The notes beneath the pieces were generated by a model that was not told the DNA's origin, did not search any database, and saw only the letters and a list, made by a program, of their open reading frames with translations. Of a stretch of DNA of 64,000 bases, positions 27,711 through 36,190 are shown in pieces. The translations under genes and the position numbers were made by a program. The number at the start of each line of letters is the position of its first letter. The stretch's first letter is position 1. The DNA is from Frondihabitans sp. Leaf304 (GTDB taxonomy: Bacteria > Actinomycetota > Actinomycetes > Actinomycetales > Microbacteriaceae): assembly GCF_001423105.1 (NCBI RefSeq), contig NZ_LMNV01000002.1, positions 640,543 to 704,542 on the forward strand. Direction: 5' to 3'.

Positions 27711-28519
27711 CCGCGCCGTCGCCGGGGCTCGGCGGCTCGTCGCCCCTGCTCGTCGGCTCGGGGATCGGCCGAGACTTCACGCTGCCCCGCCAGTCGCTCT
27801 TCACGCCGGGCGCCACCCGGCACGCCGTCGTCGACGCGTCGCTCTCGGTCGGCGCCTCGGAGAGCGTCGGGCTGATCGGCGAATCGGGGTCGGGTAAATC
27901 GACGCTGGTGCGGATCCTTCTGGCTCTCGCCCCCGCCTCCGCGGGAACCGTCCGCTTCGACGGACGCCCGGTCACACCGGGGCGGGCTGCCTCGCTGCGA
28001 TGGTTCCGCAGGCAAACGGGTGTCGTGCTCCAGGATCCATATGCGTCGCTCGACCCCCGCATGACCGTCGAGGCCATCGTCGGCGAACCCCTCCGCGCCC
28101 TCGACATCGCCGGATCGCATCGCTCGCTCATCACGGCCATGCTCGACCGGGTCGGGTTGTCGGCGTCGATGCTCGACCGCTACCCGCACGAGTTCTCCGG
28201 AGGTCAACGGCAGCGGATCGCCCTCGCCCGCGCCCTCGTCCACTCGCCCCGGCTGCTGGTCGGCGACGAGCCGCTCAGCGCCCTCGACGTGACGGTTCGC
28301 GCGCAGATCCTCGAACTGCTGGCGACCCTCCGCGACGACATGGGTCTGTCGCTGCTGATCGTGTCGCACGACATCGGACTCGTCGACCACCTGTGCGACC
28401 GGGTGGCGGTGATGCAGGCGGGGCGGATCGTCGAACAGGGCGCGACGTCGGCGGTGCTGCGCTCGCCCGAGCATGCGTATACGCGGCGCTTGATCGCGTC
28501 GGTGCCGACGCTGCCCTGA
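27707..28519 (+). CDS. Peptide/nickel-type ABC ATPase (DppF-like)
   Basis: A 270-residue second ATPase of the importer. Walker A is GESGSGKST, the Q-loop region VVLQDPYASLDPRMTV, the signature FSGGQRQRIALARALVHSP, Walker B LLVGDEPLSALD and the switch VSHDIGLVDHL. It uses a GTG start overlapping the previous stop (GTGA) and is the last gene of the unit. It converges on the amidase gene across an inverted repeat. Confidence 0.92.
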   Translation: MTAPSPGLGGSSPLLVGSGIGRDFTLPRQSLFTPGATRHAVVDASLSVGASESVGLIGESGSGKSTLVRILLALAPASAGTVRFDGRPVTPGRAASLRWFRRQTGVVLQDPYASLDPRMTVEAIVGEPLRALDIAGSHRSLITAMLDRVGLSASMLDRYPHEFSGGQRQRIALARALVHSPRLLVGDEPLSALDVTVRAQILELLATLRDDMGLSLLIVSHDIGLVDHLCDRVAVMQAGRIVEQGATSAVLRSPEHAYTRRLIASVPTLP

Positions 28520-28573
28520 GCCGACGAGGTCGGGCGGGCTGCGCGGGCCGCGCGGGCTGCGCTGCCTGCGGGG

Positions 28574-28632
28574 TCGCGCGAATCGGCCAAGATCACATCG
28601 CCGCGGCGCGCGAAGTCGGCCGATTCGCGCGA
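28574..28632. repeat. Long intergenic inverted repeat at a convergent junction
   Basis: Perfect 15-bp arms TCGCGCGAATCGGCC (28574-28588) and GGCCGATTCGCGCGA (28618-28632) with a 29-nt loop, between the convergent ATPase and amidase genes. It has the same architecture as the other intergenic repeats but its own sequence. GC-rich short repeats (GCGGGCTGCG) precede it. Confidence 0.85.
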
Positions 28633-28664
28633 GGTTGCGTGCTGCTGCTTGGGCGGATGACACG

Positions 28665-30092
28665 TCACCACTGCGGCGGGTGCCGCCTCTGCCACTTCAA
28701 CCGCCGCTCGAGCTGCGCCCCGATCGCGAGCAACACGTCCTCGCGGCCCGGCCGCCCGATCAGTTGCACGCCCACCGGAAGACCGTCGACCTCGTGCACC
28801 GGGAGCGAGATGGCCGGCAGCCCGGCGACGTTGACGAACGACGTGAACGGCGCGTACTGGCACTGCTGCTCGAAGTTCCGTTCGGCGTCGACCGCGTCGT
28901 ACCAGCCGTTCGGGCGCGGCGGCAGAGCGAGCGTCGGAGTCAGCACCGCATCGAACCCCGAGAAGGCGTCGATGACCGTGCGCTCGTAGGCGGTCAGACC
29001 TGCCAGAGCCGAGGCGAGGTCGAACGCCGACAGGGCACGCCCCTGCAGCACCAGCCAGCGCGTGATCGGCTCGAGCAGGTCGAGGTCGTCGCCGAATGCC
29101 GGGATCGTCGACGCACCGGCCTTCCACAAGACAGTGAAGAGCCGCCCGTAGTCGGCCACCGGAACACGCACACCATCGGGCTCGACTTCGTGACCGACTG
29201 CGGCGAGGTGCTCCATCGTGAGGCTCATCGCGGCGAGCACCGACGGGTCGAGACCGATGTCGAACGTGTCGTCCCAGGGGCTCGTGGTGGTGGTCGCGAT
29301 CCGGAACCGTCCTTCGCCGCGCACCGCCGCGGCGAGGTACGAGAACTCCACGCTCGGAGCAGCCCGCACCGCGTAGAGGTCACGTGGAGGCCTCGAGTCC
29401 GGCGACATCATCGCGTCGAGAAGCATTCCGGCATCGGCGACCGTTCGGGCCAGTGGGCCTCCCACGGCGAGACCGCCGAGGCTCGTGAGGCCGGACTGCG
29501 TGGGCACCCGTCCGCGCGAGGGTTTCAGCCCGACCAGGCCCGTGGCCGACGCCGGGATGCGGATGGACCCGCCGCCGTCGGATCCTGGTGCGAACGGAAC
29601 AAGGCCGGCTGCAACCGCGGCAGCCGACCCTCCGCTCGACCCGCCGGCGTTGAGCGACTGGTCGTAGGGGGTGCTCGTCGACCGGCCGATCAGCGACTCG
29701 GTGTACGCCGTCAGCCCGAATTCGGGGGTGGTCGTCTTGCCGAGACTGACCGTTCCGGCCGTGTCGAGAGCATCGACGATCGGTGACGACGTCTCGGCCA
29801 CTCGACCCCTCGAGAGCCGCGAGCCTGCCCACGTCGGAACGCCGCGGCGGTCGACGAGGTCTTTGTCGGCGAGCGGCAAACCCCAGAGCGGAGCCGCCGT
29901 GCTTCCTTCTCGGTCGAGTGCGTCGGCCCGGGCGCGTGCGAGGTCGGCCGTGACAGTGACGAAGGATCCGACCGAGGCGTCGATCCGCTCGACGCGCTCC
30001 AGGTAGTGATCCGTGAGCTCGCGCACGCTGACGTCGCCGCGCCGCAGCCAGTCGTACTGCTCGTGCGCGCTGAGATGGTGGAGTTCGAACAT
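28665..30092 (-). CDS. Amidase signature family hydrolase
   Basis: A 475-residue enzyme of the Ser-cisSer-Lys amidase class. The catalytic lysine is in PLADKDLVD (about Lys77), the cis-serine in NAGGSSGGSAAAVAAG (about 152-153) and the nucleophile in GSDGGGSIRIPAS (about Ser176). The C-terminal TPTLALPPRPNGWYD and GLPAISLPVHEVDGLPVGVQ are family features. It lacks Gat partners, so it is not the GatA of Glu-tRNA(Gln) amidation; the substrate is unknown. No export signal is visible. Single gene. Confidence 0.9.
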   Translation of the reverse strand: MFELHHLSAHEQYDWLRRGDVSVRELTDHYLERVERIDASVGSFVTVTADLARARADALDREGSTAAPLWGLPLADKDLVDRRGVPTWAGSRLSRGRVAETSSPIVDALDTAGTVSLGKTTTPEFGLTAYTESLIGRSTSTPYDQSLNAGGSSGGSAAAVAAGLVPFAPGSDGGGSIRIPASATGLVGLKPSRGRVPTQSGLTSLGGLAVGGPLARTVADAGMLLDAMMSPDSRPPRDLYAVRAAPSVEFSYLAAAVRGEGRFRIATTTTSPWDDTFDIGLDPSVLAAMSLTMEHLAAVGHEVEPDGVRVPVADYGRLFTVLWKAGASTIPAFGDDLDLLEPITRWLVLQGRALSAFDLASALAGLTAYERTVIDAFSGFDAVLTPTLALPPRPNGWYDAVDAERNFEQQCQYAPFTSFVNVAGLPAISLPVHEVDGLPVGVQLIGRPGREDVLLAIGAQLERRLKWQRRHPPQW

Positions 30093-30268
30093 CGATCACG
30101 AGCCTAGAGGCCCCACGTCACTTGCGATGTTCTGCGAACTCCCAGGCACGAATCGTCCGAGCCGGGCGTACTCTGAAGTCACCTTCGGGGCCAACCACCC
30201 CGAACGCAGCCCAGCTGCACCAAGAGAGCCAACCACTCTCACTCGATCGACCATGAAGGTGATCGCCC

Positions 30269-31405
30269 GTGGATCAGACGGTGCGGTGCTCGTCAGAGCA
30301 CCCGACGGACGGAGTCGCGGCCAGCGGAATAAACCGCTCGGCCCGCACCCCGATCACCGTCGTGCGCCTTCTGCTTCTTTCCGGCCTCGTCGGTCTCGCC
30401 CTCGTGGTCATCTCGTTCTTCCTGGGGTCAGGTCAGGCTCATGCCGCCGCCCCCGCCGCTCCCCCATCGCAGCCCGGCTCGGGCTCCAGCCTTGTCGGAT
30501 CCCTCTCGAAGACCGTCGAGAAGGTCGCGGCACCTGTGTCGACCACCGTCAGCGGAACGGCCAAGACCGCCGGCAGCACCGTCGGTGGCGTGACGAAGAC
30601 CGTCGAGAAAGCCACCGCCCCGGTTGCGCCGGTGCACAAGGTGGTTTCCGCAGTCGTTCCGGTCGTGCCGAAGGCCGTCGCTCAGGTGGCCGCCACCAAG
30701 CCGGTCGCCCACGTCGTGGCCCCAGTTGCCACTACCGTCGACAAGGTTGTCGACACAGTGACGCAGGTGGCGCCCCCCGTTGCTGCAGTAACAGGAAAAT
30801 CCCCGGTCAGCACGGTCACGAAGCCGGTCGCCGACACCGTCGACTCAGCCGTTTCCGGCGTCTCCGACGGTGTCTCACACCCGACGACGCCGATCATCCC
30901 GCCGGGCGTCACGTCACCTCCCGCTCCCCACGTCCCGCCCGTCGTGACCTCGAATCCGACCCACGCCGTCCTTGGCGGCGACCCGGTCGCGAGTGTCTCC
31001 GAGTCGGCTTCCGCATCTGCGACCGCTCCCGCCGAAAAGGCTCATTCCGCCGCGAGTTCCATCGAGGTGACCTGGGGCACAGCCGCTCCTCGCAGCGCCT
31101 CTCTCCTCCCGGTGGCGGCCACCTCGGTGACGGGCGTCTCGACTACGGGATCGACCATGTCGGATCCTGCCGTTCCGACCCCGGCGCACTCCCCCGCCGA
31201 CCAGCCCGCTCCCGGGCCTGTACCGGCTGCCCCTGCGGGCATGAATGGATCGGCATCGTCGGGCGGCTCAGGATCCGCCGGCGCGATCGCAATGACCGCC
31301 GACTTCGGCTACCTCCCCACGCTTGCCCTGCTCACCTCCGGCACGAGTGAACGCGACGCCGTTCCGCTCTCGCCCACCTACGACTCCGACACGACACCCG
31401 ACTGA
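30269..31405 (+). CDS. Secreted Val/Ala/Pro-rich repeat protein, function unknown
   Basis: A 378-residue protein with a signal peptide (VVRLLLLSGLVGLALVVISFFL, about 31-52, cleavage probably near GQAHA-A) and a low-complexity exported part. Repeated segments such as SKTVEKVAAPVSTTV and TKTVEKATAPVAPV (about 79-125) are followed by Val/Thr/Pro-rich and Ser/Ala-rich regions. It has no cysteine beyond residue 8 and no sorting motif. GTG 30269 follows AAGGTGA at seven bases. It precedes a chaplin-like surface protein in the same direction with a 114-bp gap, so a joint surface role is plausible but unproven. Confidence 0.7.
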   Translation: MDQTVRCSSEHPTDGVAASGINRSARTPITVVRLLLLSGLVGLALVVISFFLGSGQAHAAAPAAPPSQPGSGSSLVGSLSKTVEKVAAPVSTTVSGTAKTAGSTVGGVTKTVEKATAPVAPVHKVVSAVVPVVPKAVAQVAATKPVAHVVAPVATTVDKVVDTVTQVAPPVAAVTGKSPVSTVTKPVADTVDSAVSGVSDGVSHPTTPIIPPGVTSPPAPHVPPVVTSNPTHAVLGGDPVASVSESASASATAPAEKAHSAASSIEVTWGTAAPRSASLLPVAATSVTGVSTTGSTMSDPAVPTPAHSPADQPAPGPVPAAPAGMNGSASSGGSGSAGAIAMTADFGYLPTLALLTSGTSERDAVPLSPTYDSDTTPD

Positions 31406-31519
31406 CGGGCTGCTCGCCCCGCGCTGTGCTCACCGCACGCGCGCCGGGCACACGCATCCCTCCAGCGCCGCGCACTCGCGCCCCGCTCAGTCGAACCATT
31501 CGTTACAGGAGTCATCATC

Positions 31520-33115
31520 ATGAACAAGTACGTCTTCCGCGGGCTCATCGGAGCCTGCTTCGTCGGAGGCCTCTGGGCCGTCGGCGCCACGGGGGCCAAC
31601 GCGGCCACCACGTCAGGATCCGAAGGGCTGCTCTCCGGCACCCAGCTCGACGCCGTCGTATCGGCACCCGTCCAGGCCGCCGGTAACGCGGTCAGTGTCG
31701 TCGGCGACTCGGTGTCGGGCTCGGCTCCGGCAGCTGCGGCGCCCGTTGCTGCTGCTCCGGCTCCCGCAGCTTCGGCTGGTCCTGCTGCTCCGGCTGCGTC
31801 GGCCCCGGCGCCTGCTGCTCCCGCAGCTTCGGCACCCACCACGACGGGCGCATCGGGAATCCTGTCCGGCACCCAGGGCATCGTCTCCGTTCCCGTTCCT
31901 GTCACAGTGACGGGCAATGCGATCTCGGTGGTCGGCGACTCGCACTCGGCCTCTGCGGCACCCTCCGCTCCCGCCTCCGCGGCTCCTGCGGCTCCGGCCG
32001 CTCCGGCTCCCGCAGCTCCCGCCGCGCCCACCACCTCCGGCTCCGACGCCATCGCATCCGGAACCCAGGCCGTGATCGACGCTACAGCTCCCGTGACGGT
32101 CTCCGGCAACAGCATCTCGGTGCTCGGTGACTCGAAGAGCGCAGGATCCGACGCCTCGGCCCCGGCCACCACGCCGACCTCGCCTGCGACTTCCGGTTCG
32201 GGCAGCTCGACGAGCGGATCTGACGGCATCGCGTCCGGCACCCAGATCGTGCCTGTCGTTGGAGTGCCCGTCACGGTCGGCGGGAACGCCATCTCCGTGA
32301 TCGGTGACAGTTCGTCGTCCGGCAGCTCGACCGGCGGCAGCACGACCGATACCACGCAGACCACCGGCACCGGCACCACCGCTGAAACGGGAAGCACCAC
32401 CACTGGTGACGACAGCACCCTCGGGGGCACGCAGATCATCCCCTCCGTCGGACTGCCCGTCACGGTCGGCGGCAATGCCATCTCCGTGATCGGCGACTCT
32501 TCGTCGTCGGGCAGCTCGACCGGCGGCAACACGACCGGTACCGCGCTGACCACCGGCACCGGCAGCACCACCGGAACCGGCAGCACCACCACCGGTGACG
32601 ACAGCACCCTCGGCGGCACGCAGATCGCGCCCGTCATCGGACTGCCCGTCACGATCGGCGGCAACGCCGTCTCGGTGATCGGCGACACCAGCACCACCGG
32701 CACGACGACCGACCCGGTGACGCCGACTACACCGACCACGCCGAGCGACCCTACGACGCCGACCACACCGACGTCGCCCGCAGAGCCCGGAACCCCGACG
32801 CTCCCGACCGACCCGACCGACCCGGTCTCGCCTGCCGAGCCGTCGGATCCTTCGGTTCCTTCTGCTCCCTCGGTTCCTTCCACCGTGCTCGCCACGACGA
32901 ACGAGGCCGCGACGACAGGTGACTCCGCGAACGGCGGCAGCATCGCCGCAGCGGGACTCGGCGGAACGACGGCCCTGGCCGCAACCACCGCTGTCGCCGC
33001 TGACGGATCGCTCGCTTTCACCGGCAGCGATTCCACCCTGGCGGGCCTGCTCGCGGCAGCGTTCCTGTTGCTGGGAGGCTTGGCCCTCGCGCTGCGGGCT
33101 CGACTCCGCCGCTGA
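31520..33115 (+). CDS. Chaplin-like six-repeat surface protein with LAFTG sorting signal
   Basis: A 531-residue exported protein. The signal peptide ends near GANA-A (residue 29). Six repeats of about 32 residues (starting near 33, 111, 173, 233, 295 and 358) follow the pattern SGTQ...PVTVxGNAISVxGDS, which resembles the chaplin domain (PVNVCGNTVNVIG) but without its cysteines. Linkers are Ala/Pro-, Ser/Thr/Gly- and Pro/Thr-rich. The C-terminus has LAFTG (498-502), a hydrophobic helix and RARLRR, a class E-type sortase signal. No sortase lies in the window. Wall anchoring is expected; an amyloid or hydrophobic-coat role is inference. Confidence 0.8.
   Translation: MNKYVFRGLIGACFVGGLWAVGATGANAATTSGSEGLLSGTQLDAVVSAPVQAAGNAVSVVGDSVSGSAPAAAAPVAAAPAPAASAGPAAPAASAPAPAAPAASAPTTTGASGILSGTQGIVSVPVPVTVTGNAISVVGDSHSASAAPSAPASAAPAAPAAPAPAAPAAPTTSGSDAIASGTQAVIDATAPVTVSGNSISVLGDSKSAGSDASAPATTPTSPATSGSGSSTSGSDGIASGTQIVPVVGVPVTVGGNAISVIGDSSSSGSSTGGSTTDTTQTTGTGTTAETGSTTTGDDSTLGGTQIIPSVGLPVTVGGNAISVIGDSSSSGSSTGGNTTGTALTTGTGSTTGTGSTTTGDDSTLGGTQIAPVIGLPVTIGGNAVSVIGDTSTTGTTTDPVTPTTPTTPSDPTTPTTPTSPAEPGTPTLPTDPTDPVSPAEPSDPSVPSAPSVPSTVLATTNEAATTGDSANGGSIAAAGLGGTTALAATTAVAADGSLAFTGSDSTLAGLLAAAFLLLGGLALALRARLRR
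32267..32716 (+). repeat. 189-bp tandem repeats inside the chaplin-like gene
   Basis: The segments beginning at 32267, 32456 and 32645 (CCCGTCACGGTCGGCGG and variants) are spaced exactly 189 nt apart. The first two are nearly identical over 72 bases, while the third has diverged. They encode repeats 4-6 with a 63-residue period, suggesting recent internal duplication; copy number may vary between strains. Confidence 0.85.
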
Positions 33116-33126
33116 TCGGTGAGGCG

Positions 33127-33166
33127 GGAGCGGCTGCGCGACCTCATCGGGTCGCGTGGCCGCTCC
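33127..33166 (+). terminator. Hairpin after the chaplin-like gene
   Basis: The 17-nt arm GGAGCGGCTGCGCGACC (33127-33143) pairs with 33150-33166 with only G-U type mismatches and a short loop, starting 12 bases after the stop. No clear T-run follows. Confidence 0.6.
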
Positions 33167-33182
33167 GGCCTGCCCGGGAGGT

Positions 33183-33258
33183 GTTCAGAACTCTGGCACA
33201 AGTGGCCCGAACCGGCTCGATTGACCGGGTGGTGGCCACTTTTGCCAGAGTTGTGAAC
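33183..33258. repeat. Long intergenic inverted repeat, family GTTCAGAACTCTGG
   Basis: Arms 33183-33207 and 33234-33258 match at 23 of 25 positions; the arm begins GTTCAGAACTCTGGCACAAG. It is homologous to 14629-14704, including part of the loop (CGAACCG). It lies between the convergent chaplin-like and GNAT genes. Confidence 0.92.
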
Positions 33259-33281
33259 GGTGCCGGCCCCGACGCGTGCCT

Positions 33282-33926
33282 CTAGCTCCGGCCGCGCACC
33301 GCACGCCGCAATCGACGCGGCAGGTTTTTCTGCATCGTCACCGTGCCGAGCCACCGGTCGAACTTGAAGCCGACCCGACCCATCCGGCCGATCTCGGTGA
33401 AGCCGAACGAGGCGTGCAGCCGAATCGACGCGTCGGCACCCTGGTCGCCGATGATCGCGATGATCTGACGCACACCCGCAGCATCGCAGGCTTCGAGCAG
33501 CGCGCCGAGCAGCGCACGGCCTAGGCCCTTGCCGGTCGACGCCGGACCGAGATAGATCGACGTCTCGACGATCGCGCGATTTGCGGCACGGGTCTGCCAC
33601 GGCACCACGTGGGCGTAGCCGAGCAGGGTCCCGCCGGGCGACACCGCCACGAGAAAAGGCAGTTCGAGCTTCTCCGCCTTGGCGAACACTCCGCGCCACT
33701 CGGCGAGCTGCTTCGGGGCGGTGTCGAACGTCACGGTCGAGTTCGCCACGTAGAGGTTGTAGACGTCTCGGACCGCCGGCAAGTCGGTTGCCACAGCCGG
33801 GCGGATCTCGAACGAGAACGGGGCCTCCGCCGCCGGCGGCTTGCGCAAATGGCGCGGAAGCACACGCCGCGGCTGGTATTCCTCTTCGAGCACGCGCTCA
33901 GCCTTCCATGTCGGGGGCCTATCCAT
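33282..33926 (-). CDS. GNAT N-acetyltransferase, phosphinothricin-acetyltransferase-like
   Basis: A 214-residue cytoplasmic acetyl-CoA-dependent transferase. The domain starts at about residue 38 (FEIRPAVATDLPAVRDVYNLYV), with VVPWQTRAANRAIVETSIYL, the acetyl-CoA loop STGKGLGRALLGALLE and LHASFGFTEIGRMGRVGFKFDRW, features of the PAT/Bar subgroup. An Arg-rich C-terminus ends it. The substrate may be an amino acid or an antimetabolite; the sequence does not decide. The first 35 residues are charged and of uncertain status. Confidence 0.85.
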   Translation of the reverse strand: MDRPPTWKAERVLEEEYQPRRVLPRHLRKPPAAEAPFSFEIRPAVATDLPAVRDVYNLYVANSTVTFDTAPKQLAEWRGVFAKAEKLELPFLVAVSPGGTLLGYAHVVPWQTRAANRAIVETSIYLGPASTGKGLGRALLGALLEACDAAGVRQIIAIIGDQGADASIRLHASFGFTEIGRMGRVGFKFDRWLGTVTMQKNLPRRLRRAVRGRS

Positions 33927-34032
33927 GGGCAGAACCGCAGGTCCGGGCCAAGGATGCGCGAGCCGTCACCCACATACCCGCCGCAGGCGCACTCCCCCGA
34001 ACCCCGCGCCCCCCGCCCCGCGACATCGGCAG

Positions 34033-34088
34033 AGACCCGCCCGCGCGGCCTAGACCCGCCCGAGTGACTTAGACCCGCCGGCGCGGCC
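34033..34088. repeat. Short tandem repeats with AGACCCGCC core
   Basis: Three spaced copies of AGACCCGCC (starting 34033, 34052 and 34071), two followed by GCGCGGCC, lie between the GNAT start and the ung stop. No gene or known element explains them; they may be degenerate GC-rich filler. Confidence 0.5.
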
Positions 34089-34132
34089 GTGTGCCTACGC
34101 CAGCCCTGCGGGCATGTGCCGTTGAGGCGTGT

Positions 34133-34828
34133 CTACGCCGGACGTACTGCTTCCGGCAAGCGCCAATCGACCGGCTCGGCGCCCTGCTTGGTCAAAAGCT
34201 CGTTGACCCGACTGAACGGCTTCGAGCCGAAGAAGCCGCGCGACGCCGAGAGCGGCGACGGATGCACCGATTCGACAGTCGGCGTCGAGCCGAGCAGCGG
34301 CTTCAGCTTCTGGGCATCTTTACCCCAGAGCACTGCAACGAGGGGCTTCTCGCGAGCGACCAACGCCTCGATCGCCCGATCGGTGACGGCCTCCCAGCCC
34401 TTGCGGCGGTGCGATCCGGCGTCGCCCGGACGCACCGTCAGCACGCGGTTGAGGAGGAGCACGCCGTGCTCCGACCACGAGGTGAGGTCGCCGTGAGCCA
34501 CAGGCGCGATGCCGAGGTCGTCGTTCAGTTCGCGGTAGATGTTGGCGAGGCTGCGCGGAACGGGCCGGACGTGCGGGTCGACGGCGAACGACAGGCCGAT
34601 CGGGTGACCGGGCGTCGGGTACGGATCCTGCCCCACGATCACGACCTTCACCTCATCGAACGGAGTAGTGAAGGCCCTCAGAACGGCGTCGCCGGCGGGC
34701 AGGTACCCGTGCCCCGCAGCGGTCTCGGCACGGAGGAAATCGCCCAGGTCGTGGATGCGGTCTTCGACGGGGGCGAGGGCCCGAGCCCAGCCCGGATCGA
34801 GCAGCTCGACGAGAGAGTGCGTCGTCAT
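34133..34828 (-). CDS. ung: Uracil-DNA glycosylase (family 1)
   Basis: Removes uracil from DNA, the first step of base-excision repair. It has 231 residues, normal for the family. The catalytic motif is [16 protein letters not shown] (Asp68) and the DNA-intercalating motif is [21 protein letters not shown] 34828 was chosen because the upstream frame is not conserved-looking and overlaps the previous gene. It starts seven bases after the S51-type gene and is the last of four genes downstream of a LexA box, suggesting SOS induction. Confidence 0.96.
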   Translation of the reverse strand: MTTHSLVELLDPGWARALAPVEDRIHDLGDFLRAETAAGHGYLPAGDAVLRAFTTPFDEVKVVIVGQDPYPTPGHPIGLSFAVDPHVRPVPRSLANIYRELNDDLGIAPVAHGDLTSWSEHGVLLLNRVLTVRPGDAGSHRRKGWEAVTDRAIEALVAREKPLVAVLWGKDAQKLKPLLGSTPTVESVHPSPLSASRGFFGSKPFSRVNELLTKQGAEPVDWRLPEAVRPA

Positions 34829-34835
34829 CGAGCGG

Positions 34836-35579
34836 TCAGACGGCCACGCCGAGCGTGCCGACCGACACCCCGACGATTTCGCCGTCGTCGTCGAGCTGGG
34901 GTTCGACCCGCCAGACGCTGCCCGTGCCGATGACTCCGAGGGCGCCATCACCGACCACGAGTGCGGTGTTCTCGTCGATGGCGACGCCGCCCGTGACCAT
35001 TCCCGCCTCGGTTGCCGCGATGAGTCGACTCAGGGTGCCCCATTGAACGGCGTGCACGTCGATAGCGAGGTCGACGAGCCCGAGACCCTGCGCCAGGGTC
35101 ACCTCGTCGAGGCCTTCGGCCGCATCGGGAGGGCAGACCTCGACCCCACCGATCGTGTAGCCGCCGAGAATGGCGGTGTCGGCAGCGATCATCGCCCCGG
35201 CCGAGAAGCCGAGATACGGCAGGCCGTCAGCGACGAGGAGTCGCACCTGGTCGATGAGGGGCACGACTGCCTCGAAGTAGGCGGGGGTCGAACCACCGGC
35301 GATCACGAGGCCGTCGATGTCGGAGAGCACGCGCGTGTCGAACACATCGCTCGACACGACCTCGGTGACCAGCGGTTCGCAGGGCCCGATCGAGGCCAGC
35401 ATCGCCGGGAAACCCGAGCGGAACTCGGACGACGGGACGTCGTCTTCGACGACGACGAGCACAGCGACGCGGGGAACGTCGCGCCCGAGCCGCTTGCCGC
35501 GGGCCGCAGCCTCGACGACGAACGGTTCGAAGACAGCGGTCGACTCCGACCAGCCGCCACCCACCAGGTGAATGCTCAT
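34836..35579 (-). CDS. Peptidase S51/cyanophycinase-like protein
   Basis: A 247-residue type 1 glutamine amidotransferase-like fold protein. The nucleophile elbow is [17 protein letters not shown] (about Ser126), preceded by [16 protein letters not shown]; the catalytic serine rather than cysteine places it with peptidase S51 and cyanophycinases. The C-terminal half has [16 protein letters not shown], the usual S51 segment. The substrate is unknown (Asp-dipeptides or related in the family). Its ATG overlaps the phosphoribosyltransferase stop as ATGA. Confidence 0.83.
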   Translation of the reverse strand: MSIHLVGGGWSESTAVFEPFVVEAAARGKRLGRDVPRVAVLVVVEDDVPSSEFRSGFPAMLASIGPCEPLVTEVVSSDVFDTRVLSDIDGLVIAGGSTPAYFEAVVPLIDQVRLLVADGLPYLGFSAGAMIAADTAILGGYTIGGVEVCPPDAAEGLDEVTLAQGLGLVDLAIDVHAVQWGTLSRLIAATEAGMVTGGVAIDENTALVVGDGALGVIGTGSVWRVEPQLDDDGEIVGVSVGTLGVAV

Positions 35580-36190
35580 GTGCTCACCGTCACCGGGGGC
35601 AGTGCGCTCCACGGGAACGTGATCCAGTCGCTGGTGTGACGCCAGACATGGTCGGGTTCGAGAATCGTGCGCGGCTTGGAGTAGAGGCAGACGGTGTGCA
35701 CGTCGGCACCGTGACCGCGCAGGATGTCGCGGACCAGCTCGAGGGTGCGGCCGGAGTCGGAGACGTCGTCGACGAGGAGCACCCTCTTGCCCGACAGTGC
35801 CGGGGCATCGAGCGCGGGGGGCAGAATGACGGGCTTCTCGAGCACGGAGTTGACACCGGTGTAAAACTCGACGTTGATCGAGCCGCACATCTTGGTGTCG
35901 AGGGCGTACGAGATGGCACCGGCGAGAAGAAGACCGCCTCGGGCGATCGCGACGACGACATCGGGGCGGAAACCGCTGGCGAGAACGTCTTGCGCCAGGT
36001 CGCGGGAGGCTTCGCCGAATTCAAGCCAGCCCAGGATCTCGCGGGTGGAGTCTCGGGAGGACGTCACGGGGCGGGACGGCTGTTCGTCGAAGGAGACCGG
36101 CTCGAGGTCGTCGGCACGCACGCCGGGCACGGCGTCATCGGAGAGGGAAACCATGGAGTCAACCGTAGTGGGCGGCGGGGCCGCCGTCAT
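35576..36190 (-). CDS. Phosphoribosyltransferase (purine PRTase type I)
   Basis: About 204 residues. The PRPP-binding motif VLLVDDVSDSGRTLELV is clear, and RPDVVVAIARGGLLLAGAISYALD is the usual first strand-helix of xanthine/guanine-type PRTases; SDWITFPWSALP ends the domain. It should convert a nucleobase plus PRPP to a nucleotide. The ATG at 36190 overlaps the alkB stop (TGATG), consistent with coupling; a second ATG at 36154 would shorten it by 12 residues. It is embedded in a DNA-repair operon. Confidence 0.82.
   Translation of the reverse strand: MTAAPPPTTVDSMVSLSDDAVPGVRADDLEPVSFDEQPSRPVTSSRDSTREILGWLEFGEASRDLAQDVLASGFRPDVVVAIARGGLLLAGAISYALDTKMCGSINVEFYTGVNSVLEKPVILPPALDAPALSGKRVLLVDDVSDSGRTLELVRDILRGHGADVHTVCLYSKPRTILEPDHVWRHTSDWITFPWSALPPVTVST

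Noticed and set aside
28665-30092. Amidase as GatA
   Set aside because: No gatB or gatC neighbours and the sequence fits general amidases; kept as amidase family.
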